From: Anaerococcus urinomassiliensis
Lineage (GTDB): Bacteria; Bacillota; Clostridia; Tissierellales; Peptoniphilaceae
Assembly (NCBI RefSeq): GCF_900128425.1
Contig: NZ_LT635782.1
Coordinates: 1,609,776 to 1,673,775, forward strand
Direction of reading: 5' to 3'
DNA: 64,000 bases
Shown here: one piece after another, positions 36,877 through 46,849 of the stretch
Layout: each line of letters opens with the position of its first letter
Numbering within the stretch: the stretch's first letter is position 1
Notes under the pieces: generated by a model
The model's input: the letters and a program-made list of their open reading frames with translations, nothing else
What the model was told of the DNA's origin: nothing
The model's database searches: none
Made by a program: the position numbers and the translations under genes

Positions 36877-38049
36877 TTAAAACCTATATTTTTCGTAATC
36901 TTCTAAGTTGCTCTTACCAGCTATAATAGTATCTAATATATCAAAATCTTTGTTTATGATATTAAGATCTGCATCAAAGCCAACTTTAATCTTGCCTTTC
37001 TTGTGGTCAAGACCAAGTCTTTTAGCTGGATTTACAGCACTCATGGTCACTATATCTTCCATAGTCGCACCAGTAAATGCCATAATGTTTTTTATCGACC
37101 CTGGAAAAGTCATTGGTTTTCCAGGTAGTCTATTTTCCCCATGGTAGTTGGTATAGGCAAAACCATCTTCAAATCTAATCTTTTTGCCCATCCACTCGTA
37201 CTCACCATTTGGCAAGCCTTTTAGAATCAATGCATCTGTAGCTATGACCATCTTTTCTGGACCCTTCATAGCAAAGGCTAGTTTCCGGGCTTTTGGATTG
37301 ATTGATAAGCCATCGCATCCAACCATTTCTGCATATATATAATCATTTGTAAGAGCCTCTCCAACAATTCCTATATCCCTATGGTGAAAGCCTCTCATGG
37401 CATTGAATAGATGAGTTACTTGACGTAGGCCGTGATTATAAGCTTCTACCATATCTTCTTCCTTGGCGTCGGTATGACCAGCTGATGGAATGATATTTTT
37501 ATCAAGCAAATATTCTATCAATTCCATGGACCCATCTAGCTCTGGGGCTAGGGTGACAATGGAAATATTATCTGCAGATTTTTCTATAAATTCTCCCATC
37601 AAATCAAGGTCAGGGTCTATGGCTAGACTCTCATCCATTGCCCCTCCCTTTTCCTTGCTAACAAAGGGACCTTCAAGGTGGATGCCAAGGATTTTGGCAC
37701 CCTTATCGTTTTGATCTTCTATATATGCTTTAAGTTTTTCTATGGCAGCAAAGGTCTTTTCCTTGCTACTTAGGCCAAGGGTTGCCACCATTGATGTTAT
37801 CCCTTCGCTGGCTTGTAATACTTGGAGTCTTTCGTATTTTTCTTTATCATCTTCAAGATAGTCAACTCCATAGCCACCGTGGTTATGGATATCTATAAAG
37901 CCAGGAATCATGATGTTTTCATTATCAACATCTTCTAAAGTTTTTATAGATTTAATTGTTCCATTTTCTACAGTTACTTCTTGATTCTCAAGGATTTCTT
38001 CGCCAGTATAAAGTTTCTTAACCTTGTAGGTCTGACATTTGGCTAGCAT
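36877..38049 (-). CDS. nagA: N-acetylglucosamine-6-phosphate deacetylase
   Basis: The 390-residue amidohydrolase has IPGFIDIHNHGGYG (metal-binding HxH), GIHLEGPF with the catalytic-site Glu, SAGHTDA, THLFNAMRGFHHRD and a late IATDALILKG supplying the catalytic Asp. NagA removes acetate from GlcNAc-6-phosphate to give glucosamine-6-phosphate. Its ATG lies 32 bases inside the 3' end of the PTS gene, behind AAAGGA, so translation is coupled to the GlcNAc transporter. No nagB lies nearby. Confidence 0.95.
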   Translation of the reverse strand: MLAKCQTYKVKKLYTGEEILENQEVTVENGTIKSIKTLEDVDNENIMIPGFIDIHNHGGYGVDYLEDDKEKYERLQVLQASEGITSMVATLGLSSKEKTFAAIEKLKAYIEDQNDKGAKILGIHLEGPFVSKEKGGAMDESLAIDPDLDLMGEFIEKSADNISIVTLAPELDGSMELIEYLLDKNIIPSAGHTDAKEEDMVEAYNHGLRQVTHLFNAMRGFHHRDIGIVGEALTNDYIYAEMVGCDGLSINPKARKLAFAMKGPEKMVIATDALILKGLPNGEYEWMGKKIRFEDGFAYTNYHGENRLPGKPMTFPGSIKNIMAFTGATMEDIVTMSAVNPAKRLGLDHKKGKIKVGFDADLNIINKDFDILDTIIAGKSNLEDYEKYRF

Positions 38050-39499
38050 CTGTTGTTCCTTTCGGTACTATTTTTTCTTCCTTTAATAGTGGTGCAATTT
38101 CATTTGCCAATTGTTCAACTTCTAGGCCAACTACAAGGTGAACATTGTTATTTGACATCTTCATAACTTCGATTATGCCAATTTCTTTTAGTTTCTCTAC
38201 ATTTACCTTTGATGGATCTTTTAGTTTTAATCTAAGTCTTGTAATACAATTCTCAAATTCTACAATATTTTCTGCTCCACCTATATATTCTAGAACTAGC
38301 CTTGCTTTTTCTGATAGTTTTATTTCAGTATTCACATTTTGTATGGTCTTATCTTCCCTACCTGGTGTCTTTATATTTCTTTTTTCAATGACAAATTTAA
38401 ATGTGAAATAGTAAAGTGCAAAGATAAGTAATCCAACTGGTATTACTAAAAGTGGCTTGGTTCCTTTGTTAAATTGCAAGATGTAGTCAATGATACCCGA
38501 GCCTCCAACACCTACCATTTTTGAACCAATGATATTCATAATAACTGTTCCAAGTCCAGTATAAAAAGCATGCATTACAAATAACAGTGGAGATACAAAC
38601 ATAAATGAGAACTCAACTGGTTCTGTAATACCTGTCAAAAATGCAGTAAATCCTGCTCCTAAAAGTAGGCCCTTAACCCTGTTCTTGTTTTCTGGATAAG
38701 AAGCCTTATACATAGCCAAAGCTGCCCCTGGAAGTCCAAACATCATCATTGGGAACATTCCACTTACGAAAGTACCTGCTGTAGGGTCACCTGCAAAAAA
38801 TCTTGGGATTTCACCTGTTACACTTGCAAATTCTGCAAGACTTGATGGTAATTGCATTTGAATGTAGATATTTATGATGTGGTGTAGGCCAGTTGGTATC
38901 AAAAGTCTATTCAAAAATGCAAATAAGAATGGTCCTGCTTTCATATTGCCCATAGCTTGGCCAAGGGATAATATAGCCTTATCCAAAGCTGGGAATATGA
39001 ATGAGAATATTAAAGCTGTTATGATTGCAAAAAACGAACTCATTATAATAACAAGCCTACGACCTGAGAAGAACTCTAGTCCCTTTGGCAAGGTCTTGTC
39101 CTTGTATTTCTCGTAGGAAATCCCTGCTATAAGTCCTGCCACTATACCTACAAAAATATTGCTTTCTATAGTAGGAATAGCCGCTCTACCAAAAGAGTTA
39201 AGGTCTGTATCCCCCACTGGTCTTAGTGTTCTAACCAAGATATTAAAAGCAATAACAGCACCTATACCACTTGCTATATGCTTATCTTTTGTAATTCCTC
39301 CTGCTACAGAAACTGCAAATATTAGAGGCAATATTGCAAATATTGTCCATGCCGCTTCTTTTAAAAATGGAATATTTAGCAAGTCTCCATCAGCTAGCCT
39401 ATTAAGGATAGCCGCTGCTGGTAGGGCAGAAATACCCAGTAGCATTGATCTACCAAAAACCTGCAGCTTATCGCTAAATTTGTTCAATGATTTGTTCAT
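38018..39499 (-). CDS. PTS GlcNAc/glucose-class IICB (NagE-like, no IIA)
   Basis: The 493-residue protein starts with a IIC domain of the glucose class (SMLLGISALPAAAILNRL, IPTGLHHIINIY, FAGDPTAGTFVSGMFPMMMFGLPGAALAMYKA spread over about 10 helices). It ends in a IIB domain whose phospho-accepting cysteine is in FENCITRLRLKL. IIA is absent, so phosphate must come from a separate protein such as that at 4.1 kb. Overlap with nagA makes GlcNAc the likely substrate. The 160-base upstream gap holds an inverted repeat (GCCTTG/CAAGGC, about 39523-39562) and no clear promoter. Confidence 0.9.
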   Translation of the reverse strand: MNKSLNKFSDKLQVFGRSMLLGISALPAAAILNRLADGDLLNIPFLKEAAWTIFAILPLIFAVSVAGGITKDKHIASGIGAVIAFNILVRTLRPVGDTDLNSFGRAAIPTIESNIFVGIVAGLIAGISYEKYKDKTLPKGLEFFSGRRLVIIMSSFFAIITALIFSFIFPALDKAILSLGQAMGNMKAGPFLFAFLNRLLIPTGLHHIINIYIQMQLPSSLAEFASVTGEIPRFFAGDPTAGTFVSGMFPMMMFGLPGAALAMYKASYPENKNRVKGLLLGAGFTAFLTGITEPVEFSFMFVSPLLFVMHAFYTGLGTVIMNIIGSKMVGVGGSGIIDYILQFNKGTKPLLVIPVGLLIFALYYFTFKFVIEKRNIKTPGREDKTIQNVNTEIKLSEKARLVLEYIGGAENIVEFENCITRLRLKLKDPSKVNVEKLKEIGIIEVMKMSNNNVHLVVGLEVEQLANEIAPLLKEEKIVPKGTTDASQMSDLQG

Positions 39500-39658
39500 A
39501 GCTCACTCCTTATATTTTATGTGCCTTGATTTTATGTGAAAGGCATCACTTTACCAAGGCTACACGTTAACAACTTTCGCAAAATTCCTTTATCTTTATT
39601 TATACCCTTTTTTGCATAATAATAATTTTAATATTTTCCTATACATCTTTACTGGAAA

Positions 39659-42600
39659 TTATTCCTTGTCTATAGTTAGGGTTCTCATATTTTTATTATC
39701 TTCTGAAACAAGAATCAATTTCCCACTTTCCTTTATATAATTAAAGGAAATATTGTCCTTGGATACTACATCTATGGACTTTATTTGACCATCGAATTTT
39801 ATATCGTCTGCATATAAAGAATCTTTGCCATTTATGATAATCTTCTCTATTTCTAAGGATGGACTAATTTCAGAGATGTATTTTAGGGATAAGATTTTTA
39901 TTTGCTCATCTTTAAGATTTTCACCGACAATCTTGACATAGGTTGCCAGTAAATGTTCGAATTTGTAGACTAGCCAAGAATCTCTTTTTTCTATCCTATA
40001 ATCCCTTACTTTTTCCCACTTATCTTCTGTACCATATTCTGACACATATATTTGATAGCAATCTTTGTTTCCACCTATGAATTCTATCTGACCTATAGTT
40101 TGTTGGTTGTCGTAGGCATAGTAGATAAAATCATCATTTATTTCCTTTTCCATGGTGAAATTTTCTATATAAGTATCTGGATAATAATCTTCTTTTCTTA
40201 TCCTAATTTTGGACTTGCCTTGGTAGGTCTTATCTTTAAATTTCAAATAATAAGCCTTGGATAGGTAGCCTTCTTTCTCTATCTCATCTTCTCTTATATC
40301 ATCCCAAGTAACTTCTAAGCCACTAGCGATAATCTTCCCATCTTTTCTAATTAATGGAACTTGCTTTGGCAACTTTGGTATTTCACTTGGGAGAATCGCT
40401 GTGTTTATATTTAATATATCAATTATATCGTCTATGAAATTTACATAAACTGTAATTATATCTTGATTTTCTAAGCTACCGTTTATGATTAATCCACCCT
40501 CACAGATAGATTTATCTTGCCAAGAAACTTTCAGGTCTTTTTTATCTTTATAGCTATAAATCTTATCAACTAAATTTAATTCGTCATTGGAACTGATATT
40601 ATAGTATTTTTGATACTTATAAGTTTTACTTGTTGTAGTTTTTGGAATATCAATCTCTATCTCATCTCCAATAAGCCCATCTGCTGATACTTTTATGGAT
40701 AGTTTATTTATATTATTTGATTTTGTTATGGCAAGAAGTTTACCTCCATAGGCTTTTTTCTTATTTGCCATAAAGCTTGTCATATCATAAGGACATCCAT
40801 TATCGAGTCTAAGGCTAGTGTGGGCATCCGATAGTTCAACTTTGATTTCTTTATCTTTATTAGTGATTAGATTGTTATCCTTATCCAAGATAGAAATCAT
40901 AAAGTAGTTTATAGCTTGCATGCCATTAGATTTATTATCCAATTCTACCTTTAATTTATAAGGTTTTTTGGTCGTAGATACGACAGATCTTCCTATGGTA
41001 TCTTCTATAAGTTTGCCATTTTCATCGTAGGCTTTGGCAAATATTGTTCCATCTTCATAAGGAAGGTACCATGTCATATAAAGCGACTTATGTCCTCTTT
41101 CTCCAACTACAGTTTGGTAGGAGCGACCTGCCTTAGTAGTGTGCTTTTCAAAAGTCTTGCTACCCAGTGATTCTTCTTCTCCCTTTGTATTTTTGAAGAA
41201 TAACTCAACACTTTTTGCATTGGAATAGATATCTACCCTGACTTTTCCATCCATTATTTTTACTTGATCTTTGTTCCAGGATGGAAGAATGTGAAGGACA
41301 TCTTCCTTTGACCACTGGGACATGTAGAAATAATATCTGTCTTTTGGGATACCAGCTATATCTATAATGCCAAAATATGACGATTTAGGTGCAGGCCAGC
41401 CAAATATATCACCCCTTATCATTCCATTCCAAGGAGTTGGCTCGCCTAGGTAGTCAAAGCCTGTCCAAATGGCCTCTCCTATGACAAAGTCACGGCTGAT
41501 AACCCTGTACCAGGCTTCACTTGACAAGGATCCCCAGCCTACCTTTGACTCATCATAAGATGTAAGCTCAAATCCCTTAGTTTCGTTATTTTCAGTTATA
41601 TCATAGACTGATCTTGAATTGATGGCTGATGATGATTCAGATACCCACAAGCACCAATCCTTATGGTCCTCATGCATTTGATCAATCCTCTCATCTTCTC
41701 CATAATTGATGCCAACCAAGCCATTGTTGGCTGTGATATTATCTTCTATATCAACGAAAATAGGGTTATCCCAATCTCTTAGTACATTATCACCTATAGT
41801 TATTAATCTTTTTTGATCTATTTCCCTTAAGCTTTTGATTAGAAAGTCTCCTATACGAGGATAATCACTTGCTCCAATCCATGAGGTGCCACCCAAAATT
41901 TCATTTCCCAGCGAATACATAAATATAGATGGGTCATTGTAGTCTCTGTGTATAGTCATCTTTAGGTCGTACTCTGCCCATGTCATATTTTCATGGGACA
42001 TATACAAAGCATCATCGGATATTTTCTTATCAAAGTATAGGGAATAATCATTGTAGTCGTTGTTCTTTGGCAATACCCAACCATCAAATATTTCCTCTAT
42101 GACCAAAAATCCCATCTTATTGCACAAGTCAATTAAATTCCTAGAGCCAGGATTGTGGGTAATCCTTATAGCATTGGCGCCCATTTTCTTTAGAAGGCTT
42201 AGCTGCCTATATATAGATTCTTTGTAGTCACAAGCGCCCAATGCTCCCTGGTCGTGGTGCATACATACTGCCTTAAGCTTTGTCGCCTTGCCATTTAGGA
42301 AAAATCCTAGGTCCGGATTCTTGTCAAAGTATGAGAATCCATAGTCAATGGTTTTTTCGTATATGCACTTATTAGAAGAAGTAATTTCTAGCTCTATTTC
42401 ATACAAGTTTGGCTTATCAACATCCCATAATTTGGGATATTCTATAGCTATGCTCTCGTTTATACAAAGACTTGCGTTTTTATTGATGGATATATTCCTT
42501 TCATCAAGGCCAATAATATCTTTGCTTACCTTATCCTTGACCCTAAGCATTGTCTTTATATTAATTTCTCTGTCTGTAGTGTTTCTTAGCTTGTAGCGAT

Positions 42601-43156
42601 AAGTTAGATTAATATCATCTTTTCTTAAATCAGAGTAATCGACTTTAAAGCTAAATGGTTCTACAAAAACATTATCATAATTTAGTAGATACAAAGATCT
42701 ATATATGCCAGATCCTGAGTACCAACGACTGCTTGGTATGTGACTCTCGACTCTAATTGCTAGCAAGTTTTCCCTATCTTCGTATAGGTAGGGGCTAATG
42801 TCAATTATAAATGGGGAATATCCGTAGTGATGTTCTCCTATAAATTTGCCATTTATATAAATATAGGCATCAGAATATATGCCATCGAAGTAAACGAAAG
42901 TATTTTTGATATCATCTATCCTAAAAAACTTCCTATACCAGCCTATGCCTCCAAGTTTGTAGGCTGACTGTGCTTCTCCTGCCTTGGAGTAGGGCTGATC
43001 AATAGAAAAATCATGGGGCAAGTCTATGTCTTGCCAATTTGAATGATCGAAGTTTGGTTTTTCCGCTCCAATTATTGGTCCAAAGGAAAACTTCCAATTA
43101 TCATCAAATTTTATAAGTCCTTTATTATTAATATATTGTGTTGTTTCTATGTACAT
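39659..43156 (-). CDS. Intracellular GH2 beta-galactosidase
   Basis: The 1165-residue protein lacks a signal peptide. It is a paralogue of the secreted enzyme at 9.3 kb: LPHDFSIDQPYS, GGIGWYRK, SSRWYSGSGIYR, the acid/base glutamate near 419 in YSLGNE and the nucleophile near 507 in WVSESSS are shared in order. After the barrel come Ig-like modules, including IPKLPKQVPLIRKDG, and a short discoidin-like region; FIVAR repeats are missing. It is the last gene of the glycan operon, 45 bases after GH92, with a hairpin between. It would release galactose from imported glycan fragments; the linkage is unknown. Cytoplasmic use of Ig-like modules is slightly unusual. Confidence 0.9.
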   Translation of the reverse strand: MYIETTQYINNKGLIKFDDNWKFSFGPIIGAEKPNFDHSNWQDIDLPHDFSIDQPYSKAGEAQSAYKLGGIGWYRKFFRIDDIKNTFVYFDGIYSDAYIYINGKFIGEHHYGYSPFIIDISPYLYEDRENLLAIRVESHIPSSRWYSGSGIYRSLYLLNYDNVFVEPFSFKVDYSDLRKDDINLTYRYKLRNTTDREINIKTMLRVKDKVSKDIIGLDERNISINKNASLCINESIAIEYPKLWDVDKPNLYEIELEITSSNKCIYEKTIDYGFSYFDKNPDLGFFLNGKATKLKAVCMHHDQGALGACDYKESIYRQLSLLKKMGANAIRITHNPGSRNLIDLCNKMGFLVIEEIFDGWVLPKNNDYNDYSLYFDKKISDDALYMSHENMTWAEYDLKMTIHRDYNDPSIFMYSLGNEILGGTSWIGASDYPRIGDFLIKSLREIDQKRLITIGDNVLRDWDNPIFVDIEDNITANNGLVGINYGEDERIDQMHEDHKDWCLWVSESSSAINSRSVYDITENNETKGFELTSYDESKVGWGSLSSEAWYRVISRDFVIGEAIWTGFDYLGEPTPWNGMIRGDIFGWPAPKSSYFGIIDIAGIPKDRYYFYMSQWSKEDVLHILPSWNKDQVKIMDGKVRVDIYSNAKSVELFFKNTKGEEESLGSKTFEKHTTKAGRSYQTVVGERGHKSLYMTWYLPYEDGTIFAKAYDENGKLIEDTIGRSVVSTTKKPYKLKVELDNKSNGMQAINYFMISILDKDNNLITNKDKEIKVELSDAHTSLRLDNGCPYDMTSFMANKKKAYGGKLLAITKSNNINKLSIKVSADGLIGDEIEIDIPKTTTSKTYKYQKYYNISSNDELNLVDKIYSYKDKKDLKVSWQDKSICEGGLIINGSLENQDIITVYVNFIDDIIDILNINTAILPSEIPKLPKQVPLIRKDGKIIASGLEVTWDDIREDEIEKEGYLSKAYYLKFKDKTYQGKSKIRIRKEDYYPDTYIENFTMEKEINDDFIYYAYDNQQTIGQIEFIGGNKDCYQIYVSEYGTEDKWEKVRDYRIEKRDSWLVYKFEHLLATYVKIVGENLKDEQIKILSLKYISEISPSLEIEKIIINGKDSLYADDIKFDGQIKSIDVVSKDNISFNYIKESGKLILVSEDNKNMRTLTIDKE

Positions 43157-43171
43157 ATTTGTATCCTATAC

Positions 43172-43198
43172 AAATAAAATCTCGGAAAAACCGAGATT
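43172..43198 (-). terminator. Intercistronic hairpin between GH92 and GH2
   Basis: Minus strand AATCTCGG-TTTTT-CCGAGATT, an 8-bp stem with a 5-base loop, is followed by TTATTTG. It almost fills the 45-base gap, leaving no room for a promoter, so it probably attenuates rather than ends transcription. Confidence 0.6.
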
Positions 43199-43201
43199 CT
43201 A

Positions 43202-45322
43202 TTATTTTCCTATTATGTTTAGTCTATAAACAATTTCTTTGGCATTTATAAAGTCTTCGTGGGAAATTTTTCTCTCATCTATGACTTTGCCATCTATTTT
43301 TATAGTGTCTACAAACTTCTTATGATGGTAGTTCTCATCTACTAGTATCTTAAGTGTATTGCCATTAGCAAGCTTTATGCTGACCTTATCAAATAAGCCA
43401 ATTCCTAGCATATATTCGCTTGTACCAGGACATACTGGATAGATACCTAGGGCGGAAAGAATGTACCAAGCACTCATAGAACCATTGTCCTCATCACCTG
43501 GATAGCCCTTAAAGTCGTATCTGAAATAGTTTAATAGGAGATTTTTCACCAGATATTTACTTAGATCAGGCCTATCTACAAAGTGGTAGAGGTATGGTAG
43601 GTGAAAACTAGGTTGGTTGGATATACCGACTTGACCAAAATGTGCTGTCTCAACTTCTAGCATCTCGTGAATAACACAATCGTAATGACCTATATTGAAG
43701 TTAGAATCAGCATTTACAAGCTCATCTAGCCTTTCTTTGAAAGCTTCTTTTGATCCAAAGAGTTCTACTAGTTTATCAAAATCGTGGTACATATTGTAAG
43801 AATTTTGATAAGCTCCACCCTCGGTGTAAGGTGATCCCCAATCGTATGGATCGAAGTTTTCTTTGAATTTGCCATTTTTATCTTTTTCTACTAAAAACTT
43901 AGTATCTGGATCAAAAAGATTGGTCCAATTGTGGGAATAATTTAGATACTTTTCTGCCAAATCATCATAGCCAAGCTTTTTAGCAGCTACTCCTATAGAA
44001 AAATCAGACAAGCAGTTGTCTAGGGTTTGGTTTACTGATTCGTGTTTGTCAGATGAAATATATCCATTTTCTCTAAATTCATAAGCACCATATCTGCCAT
44101 AGTGAGGGTCGTCAGATTCTTTTTCTGAAGAATCTATCATAGCTTTTAGTAAGTCATCGGCCAAGTCACTTCCAATGTCCTTTGTTATAGCATCAGCTAT
44201 CACACTATCAACAAGGGTTCCTGGCATTAGCCCTCTCTCATCTGGAGATAGCCACTTAGGAAGAAATCCTGTTTCCTTATAAGAGTTATATACTCCCTCC
44301 AATATATCTTCGTAGTCCTTTGTAGCAACAAGGCTTAAAAGTGGGAATAAGGTCTTTTGACCATCCCAAAAACCAATATTGGTGTATAGCTTCCCAGTTC
44401 TCACTTCTTTTGCTAGGGTGTTGTAGTGGACTTCATTGCCATCTCTGTCTATTTCATAGAATTTTGTTGGAAATAGGAAAGACCTATAGACACAATGATA
44501 GAACATTGATACTTGGTCTTTTCTATCATAGACCTCGTATTGGTCATATTGGCTAGGCTCTCTAGTAAGCTCTACATCAAATATACCAAGGTAGTCCTCC
44601 CACTTGCTAGCTGCAGATCCTATCATATCGTATATATCATCGCAAGCTTTCTCATAATTATAGGTCGCTTGGCCTTCTGATATAAAAGAGCTAGCAAGTT
44701 TTAAGTTGACTTCTCTTGCTTTTGTTTTTATATAAAAATACCCTTCAATATTTTCTAGTTCAAAGTCACAGTCTAGGCGAATTTCCACATACATGGTAAA
44801 ATCTTCATCCTCACAACCAGAATAGTTGATGACTTCGCCAACAATCTTTCCATCTTTTTGACTAAAATCTATGCCAGGACCTGATATTTTGAAGGAAACT
44901 TCGCTATCTGCCTTAAAGTTTATAATAGCTGCTTCTTCATCCGCTGTTATTATAGCTTCTTCTCCTGACTCATAGATTATCTTATTAACTATTGGTCTAA
45001 AAGTAGATTTTTTAGTATCATAGTAAACCTTTTGATACTCAGTATCCAAGTCCTTTGAAAATGGCAAGATTGTCATATAAGAGAAATCTTCCATCCAAGG
45101 ACTTGGTTGGTGAGTTAACCTGAATCCTTGGAATTCTCTCTCATTTGGATTGAAAAACCAAGAACTCCTACCATCTGTTTGGACTGCAAAATAGTTTAGG
45201 CCATGAGGGGTGCCTAACAATGGAAGAGTGTTACCGTTAGAAAATTCTCTAAGACTATCAGTTCCAATTCTAGTATCTGTAAATTTCTTATTTGCTAAAA
45301 TTTCATTAATTATTGAATTCAT
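43202..45322 (-). CDS. Intracellular GH92 alpha-mannosidase
   Basis: The 706-residue protein lacks a signal peptide and carries GH92 landmarks: TRIGTDS, NIGFWDGQKTLFPLL, YTEGGAYQ, IHEMLE and GDEDNGSMSAWY. From memory, the characterised enzyme BT3990 uses Glu533 as acid, His584-Glu585 for alpha-1,2 specificity and Asp642/Asp644 as base. Here Glu501, His552-Glu553 and Asp610/Asp612 have identical spacing, so an active, perhaps alpha-1,2-specific, calcium-dependent mannosidase is likely. It lies in a glycan operon 8 bases after the ATPase chimera. Cytoplasmic location means mannosylated oligosaccharides must be imported. Confidence 0.92.
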   Translation of the reverse strand: MNSIINEILANKKFTDTRIGTDSLREFSNGNTLPLLGTPHGLNYFAVQTDGRSSWFFNPNEREFQGFRLTHQPSPWMEDFSYMTILPFSKDLDTEYQKVYYDTKKSTFRPIVNKIIYESGEEAIITADEEAAIINFKADSEVSFKISGPGIDFSQKDGKIVGEVINYSGCEDEDFTMYVEIRLDCDFELENIEGYFYIKTKAREVNLKLASSFISEGQATYNYEKACDDIYDMIGSAASKWEDYLGIFDVELTREPSQYDQYEVYDRKDQVSMFYHCVYRSFLFPTKFYEIDRDGNEVHYNTLAKEVRTGKLYTNIGFWDGQKTLFPLLSLVATKDYEDILEGVYNSYKETGFLPKWLSPDERGLMPGTLVDSVIADAITKDIGSDLADDLLKAMIDSSEKESDDPHYGRYGAYEFRENGYISSDKHESVNQTLDNCLSDFSIGVAAKKLGYDDLAEKYLNYSHNWTNLFDPDTKFLVEKDKNGKFKENFDPYDWGSPYTEGGAYQNSYNMYHDFDKLVELFGSKEAFKERLDELVNADSNFNIGHYDCVIHEMLEVETAHFGQVGISNQPSFHLPYLYHFVDRPDLSKYLVKNLLLNYFRYDFKGYPGDEDNGSMSAWYILSALGIYPVCPGTSEYMLGIGLFDKVSIKLANGNTLKILVDENYHHKKFVDTIKIDGKVIDERKISHEDFINAKEIVYRLNIIGK

Positions 45323-45330
45323 TAGTTCCC

Positions 45331-46179
45331 CTATATATCACTATAAGTAACATTTGTCTTTTTTATCTCATATGGATCAAGACTTATCTCTATAAGACTT
45401 CCACCCTTTGGCAAGTCGCCATAAGTTTGGTAGCCGCTTGAGTTAGCATACGCAAGGTGGACACCATATTTTACTGCATCAAAGTTATTGTCATGGTCGT
45501 GGCCAACTACAATGCCCCATGTTTCACCATTTAAGACCATATTGGCAAAAAGGCCAGTATTTATAAACGGCGCTGCCATAGTCATAGCCTCTACTTGGTC
45601 GTGAGTTACATATATTGTAGTGTTGTCCAATTGCTTGGAAATATTTGATATCTCAGACCTTGTTTGAACCCTTAGCTTAGCATCAAGGTTACTTAATGGC
45701 TCGTCCATGAGAAAGACTTTTGGGTTTCTAGAAATTGCACGTCCTAGGGCTACCCTTTGCCTTTGTCCACCAGATAGTTCTTTTGGAAGTCTATCACGGT
45801 AATCTTCTAGGCCGATGACCTTGGAAGTTTTATCTACCCTTTCGTCAATTTCTTTTTGTGGGATTTTTTGCATTTTTAGACCAAAACCCATATTTTCGGC
45901 TACTGTCATCTGTGGATATAGGGCATAGTTTTGAAATACCATCGCTATATCCCTATCCTTAGGGTGGACATCATTCATAAGTTCGTCATCAAAATAAAGT
46001 TTGCCAGCTGTGATATCCTCAAGTCCTGCTATCATGCGAAGAAGAGTAGACTTTCCACAGCCTGATGGACCAACTAATACTATGAATTCACCCTCGTTTA
46101 TAGTCAGGTTGAAGTCTTTAATAACATGGGTCCCTGGAATATAATCTTTGTAAATATGTTCTAATCGTATTTCTCTCAT
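45331..46179 (-). CDS. Chimera: MsmK/UgpC-type sugar ABC ATPase fused to a metallophosphoesterase C-terminus
   Basis: The ATG at 46179 follows AGGAAGGA; an earlier in-frame start lies inside the IIB gene. The ATPase half is complete through the H-loop: GPSGCGKST (Walker A), [20 protein letters not shown] (Walker B), [13 protein letters not shown]. The next residues (APFINTGLF onward, after about 45573) do not match the expected regulatory domain. They match the end of calcineurin-like phosphoesterases: [30 protein letters not shown]. The product has 282 residues against about 370 for MsmK. An in-frame deletion joining two genes explains this. It is the only ABC-type gene in the operon; whether it still energises an ABC importer is doubtful. 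Confidence 0.88.
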   Translation of the reverse strand: MREIRLEHIYKDYIPGTHVIKDFNLTINEGEFIVLVGPSGCGKSTLLRMIAGLEDITAGKLYFDDELMNDVHPKDRDIAMVFQNYALYPQMTVAENMGFGLKMQKIPQKEIDERVDKTSKVIGLEDYRDRLPKELSGGQRQRVALGRAISRNPKVFLMDEPLSNLDAKLRVQTRSEISNISKQLDNTTIYVTHDQVEAMTMAAPFINTGLFANMVLNGETWGIVVGHDHDNNFDAVKYGVHLAYANSSGYQTYGDLPKGGSLIEISLDPYEIKKTNVTYSDI

Positions 46180-46192
46180 AGCATCCTTCCTA

Positions 46193-46507
46193 TCAGATTG
46201 CATCTTCTATCAAATCAGCTAGTTTTTCAATTCCTGTTTTTATAGGAGAATAGCAATCAGCTGGAATTTGTAAAATCTCTCTATTGTTTTTATCGGCTAA
46301 ATCTTTTAGCTTATCAAAATGAAGTTTCATCTGTGGGCTGACTAGGTAAAGGTCATATGATCCATCCTCTATAGATTTGTCAGCCTTCATCACTGTTGTG
46401 GCATCGACTTCTATATCCTTGCCATTATCCTTAAAATAAGCGCTAGTCTTATCAGACATCAGTGATGAACTCATTCCTGCATTACAAATTATTAAAGCTT
46501 TCTTCAA
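46193..46507 (-). CDS. PTS lactose/cellobiose-class IIB, second module
   Basis: The 104-residue protein begins [18 protein letters not shown], with the phospho-accepting cysteine in the CNAGMSSS motif. [11 protein letters not shown] and [16 protein letters not shown] align with its paralogue at 29.5 kb. Its start overlaps IIA by 4 bases. The ATPase chimera begins 13 bases after its stop. Confidence 0.93.
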   Translation of the reverse strand: MKKALIICNAGMSSSLMSDKTSAYFKDNGKDIEVDATTVMKADKSIEDGSYDLYLVSPQMKLHFDKLKDLADKNNREILQIPADCYSPIKTGIEKLADLIEDAI

Positions 46508-46836
46508 TTATCCTCACCTCCTTGGATTTTTTTATAGACTCTAATAAGTTTTTCAGCAAATTCAATGGCCATGCTTGCCATGGAAAAATGGTCTTGGGCA
46601 TGGACTAAAAATATATTTATATCTCCGCCTTCTCCGCTAGCCTCCTTATTCATAAATGAAGTTTGAATATTGTGGGCTTCTACGAGTTTTTCGCGAGCTT
46701 GTTTTAGTTTTTCTTCAGCAGACTTAAAATCATAGTCATCAGCTAGATTTGATGCTTCACTTGCATAAGCTCTGGCATCTCCAGCCAGAATAATCATGCT
46801 AAAGATATCTTCATATTGTTTTTCATCTAAAGCCAT
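46504..46836 (-). CDS. PTS lactose/cellobiose-class IIA, second module
   Basis: The 110-residue helical protein has FSMIILAGDARAYASEA and the active FLVHAQDHFSMASMA segment. At the first site the usual histidine (VHAG) is replaced by LAGD, while the phospho-accepting histidine region is intact. It starts 13 bases after the IIC gene, and its ATG has GGAG upstream. Confidence 0.92.
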   Translation of the reverse strand: MALDEKQYEDIFSMIILAGDARAYASEASNLADDYDFKSAEEKLKQAREKLVEAHNIQTSFMNKEASGEGGDINIFLVHAQDHFSMASMAIEFAEKLIRVYKKIQGGEDN

Positions 46837-46849
46837 AATGGCTACTCCT

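Noticed and set aside
43202-45322. GH92 as a mannose-phosphate uncapping enzyme, because of a NQP motif
   Set aside because: The Gln is not at the catalytic acid position; spacing places the acid at Glu501 in YTEGG, which is intact.
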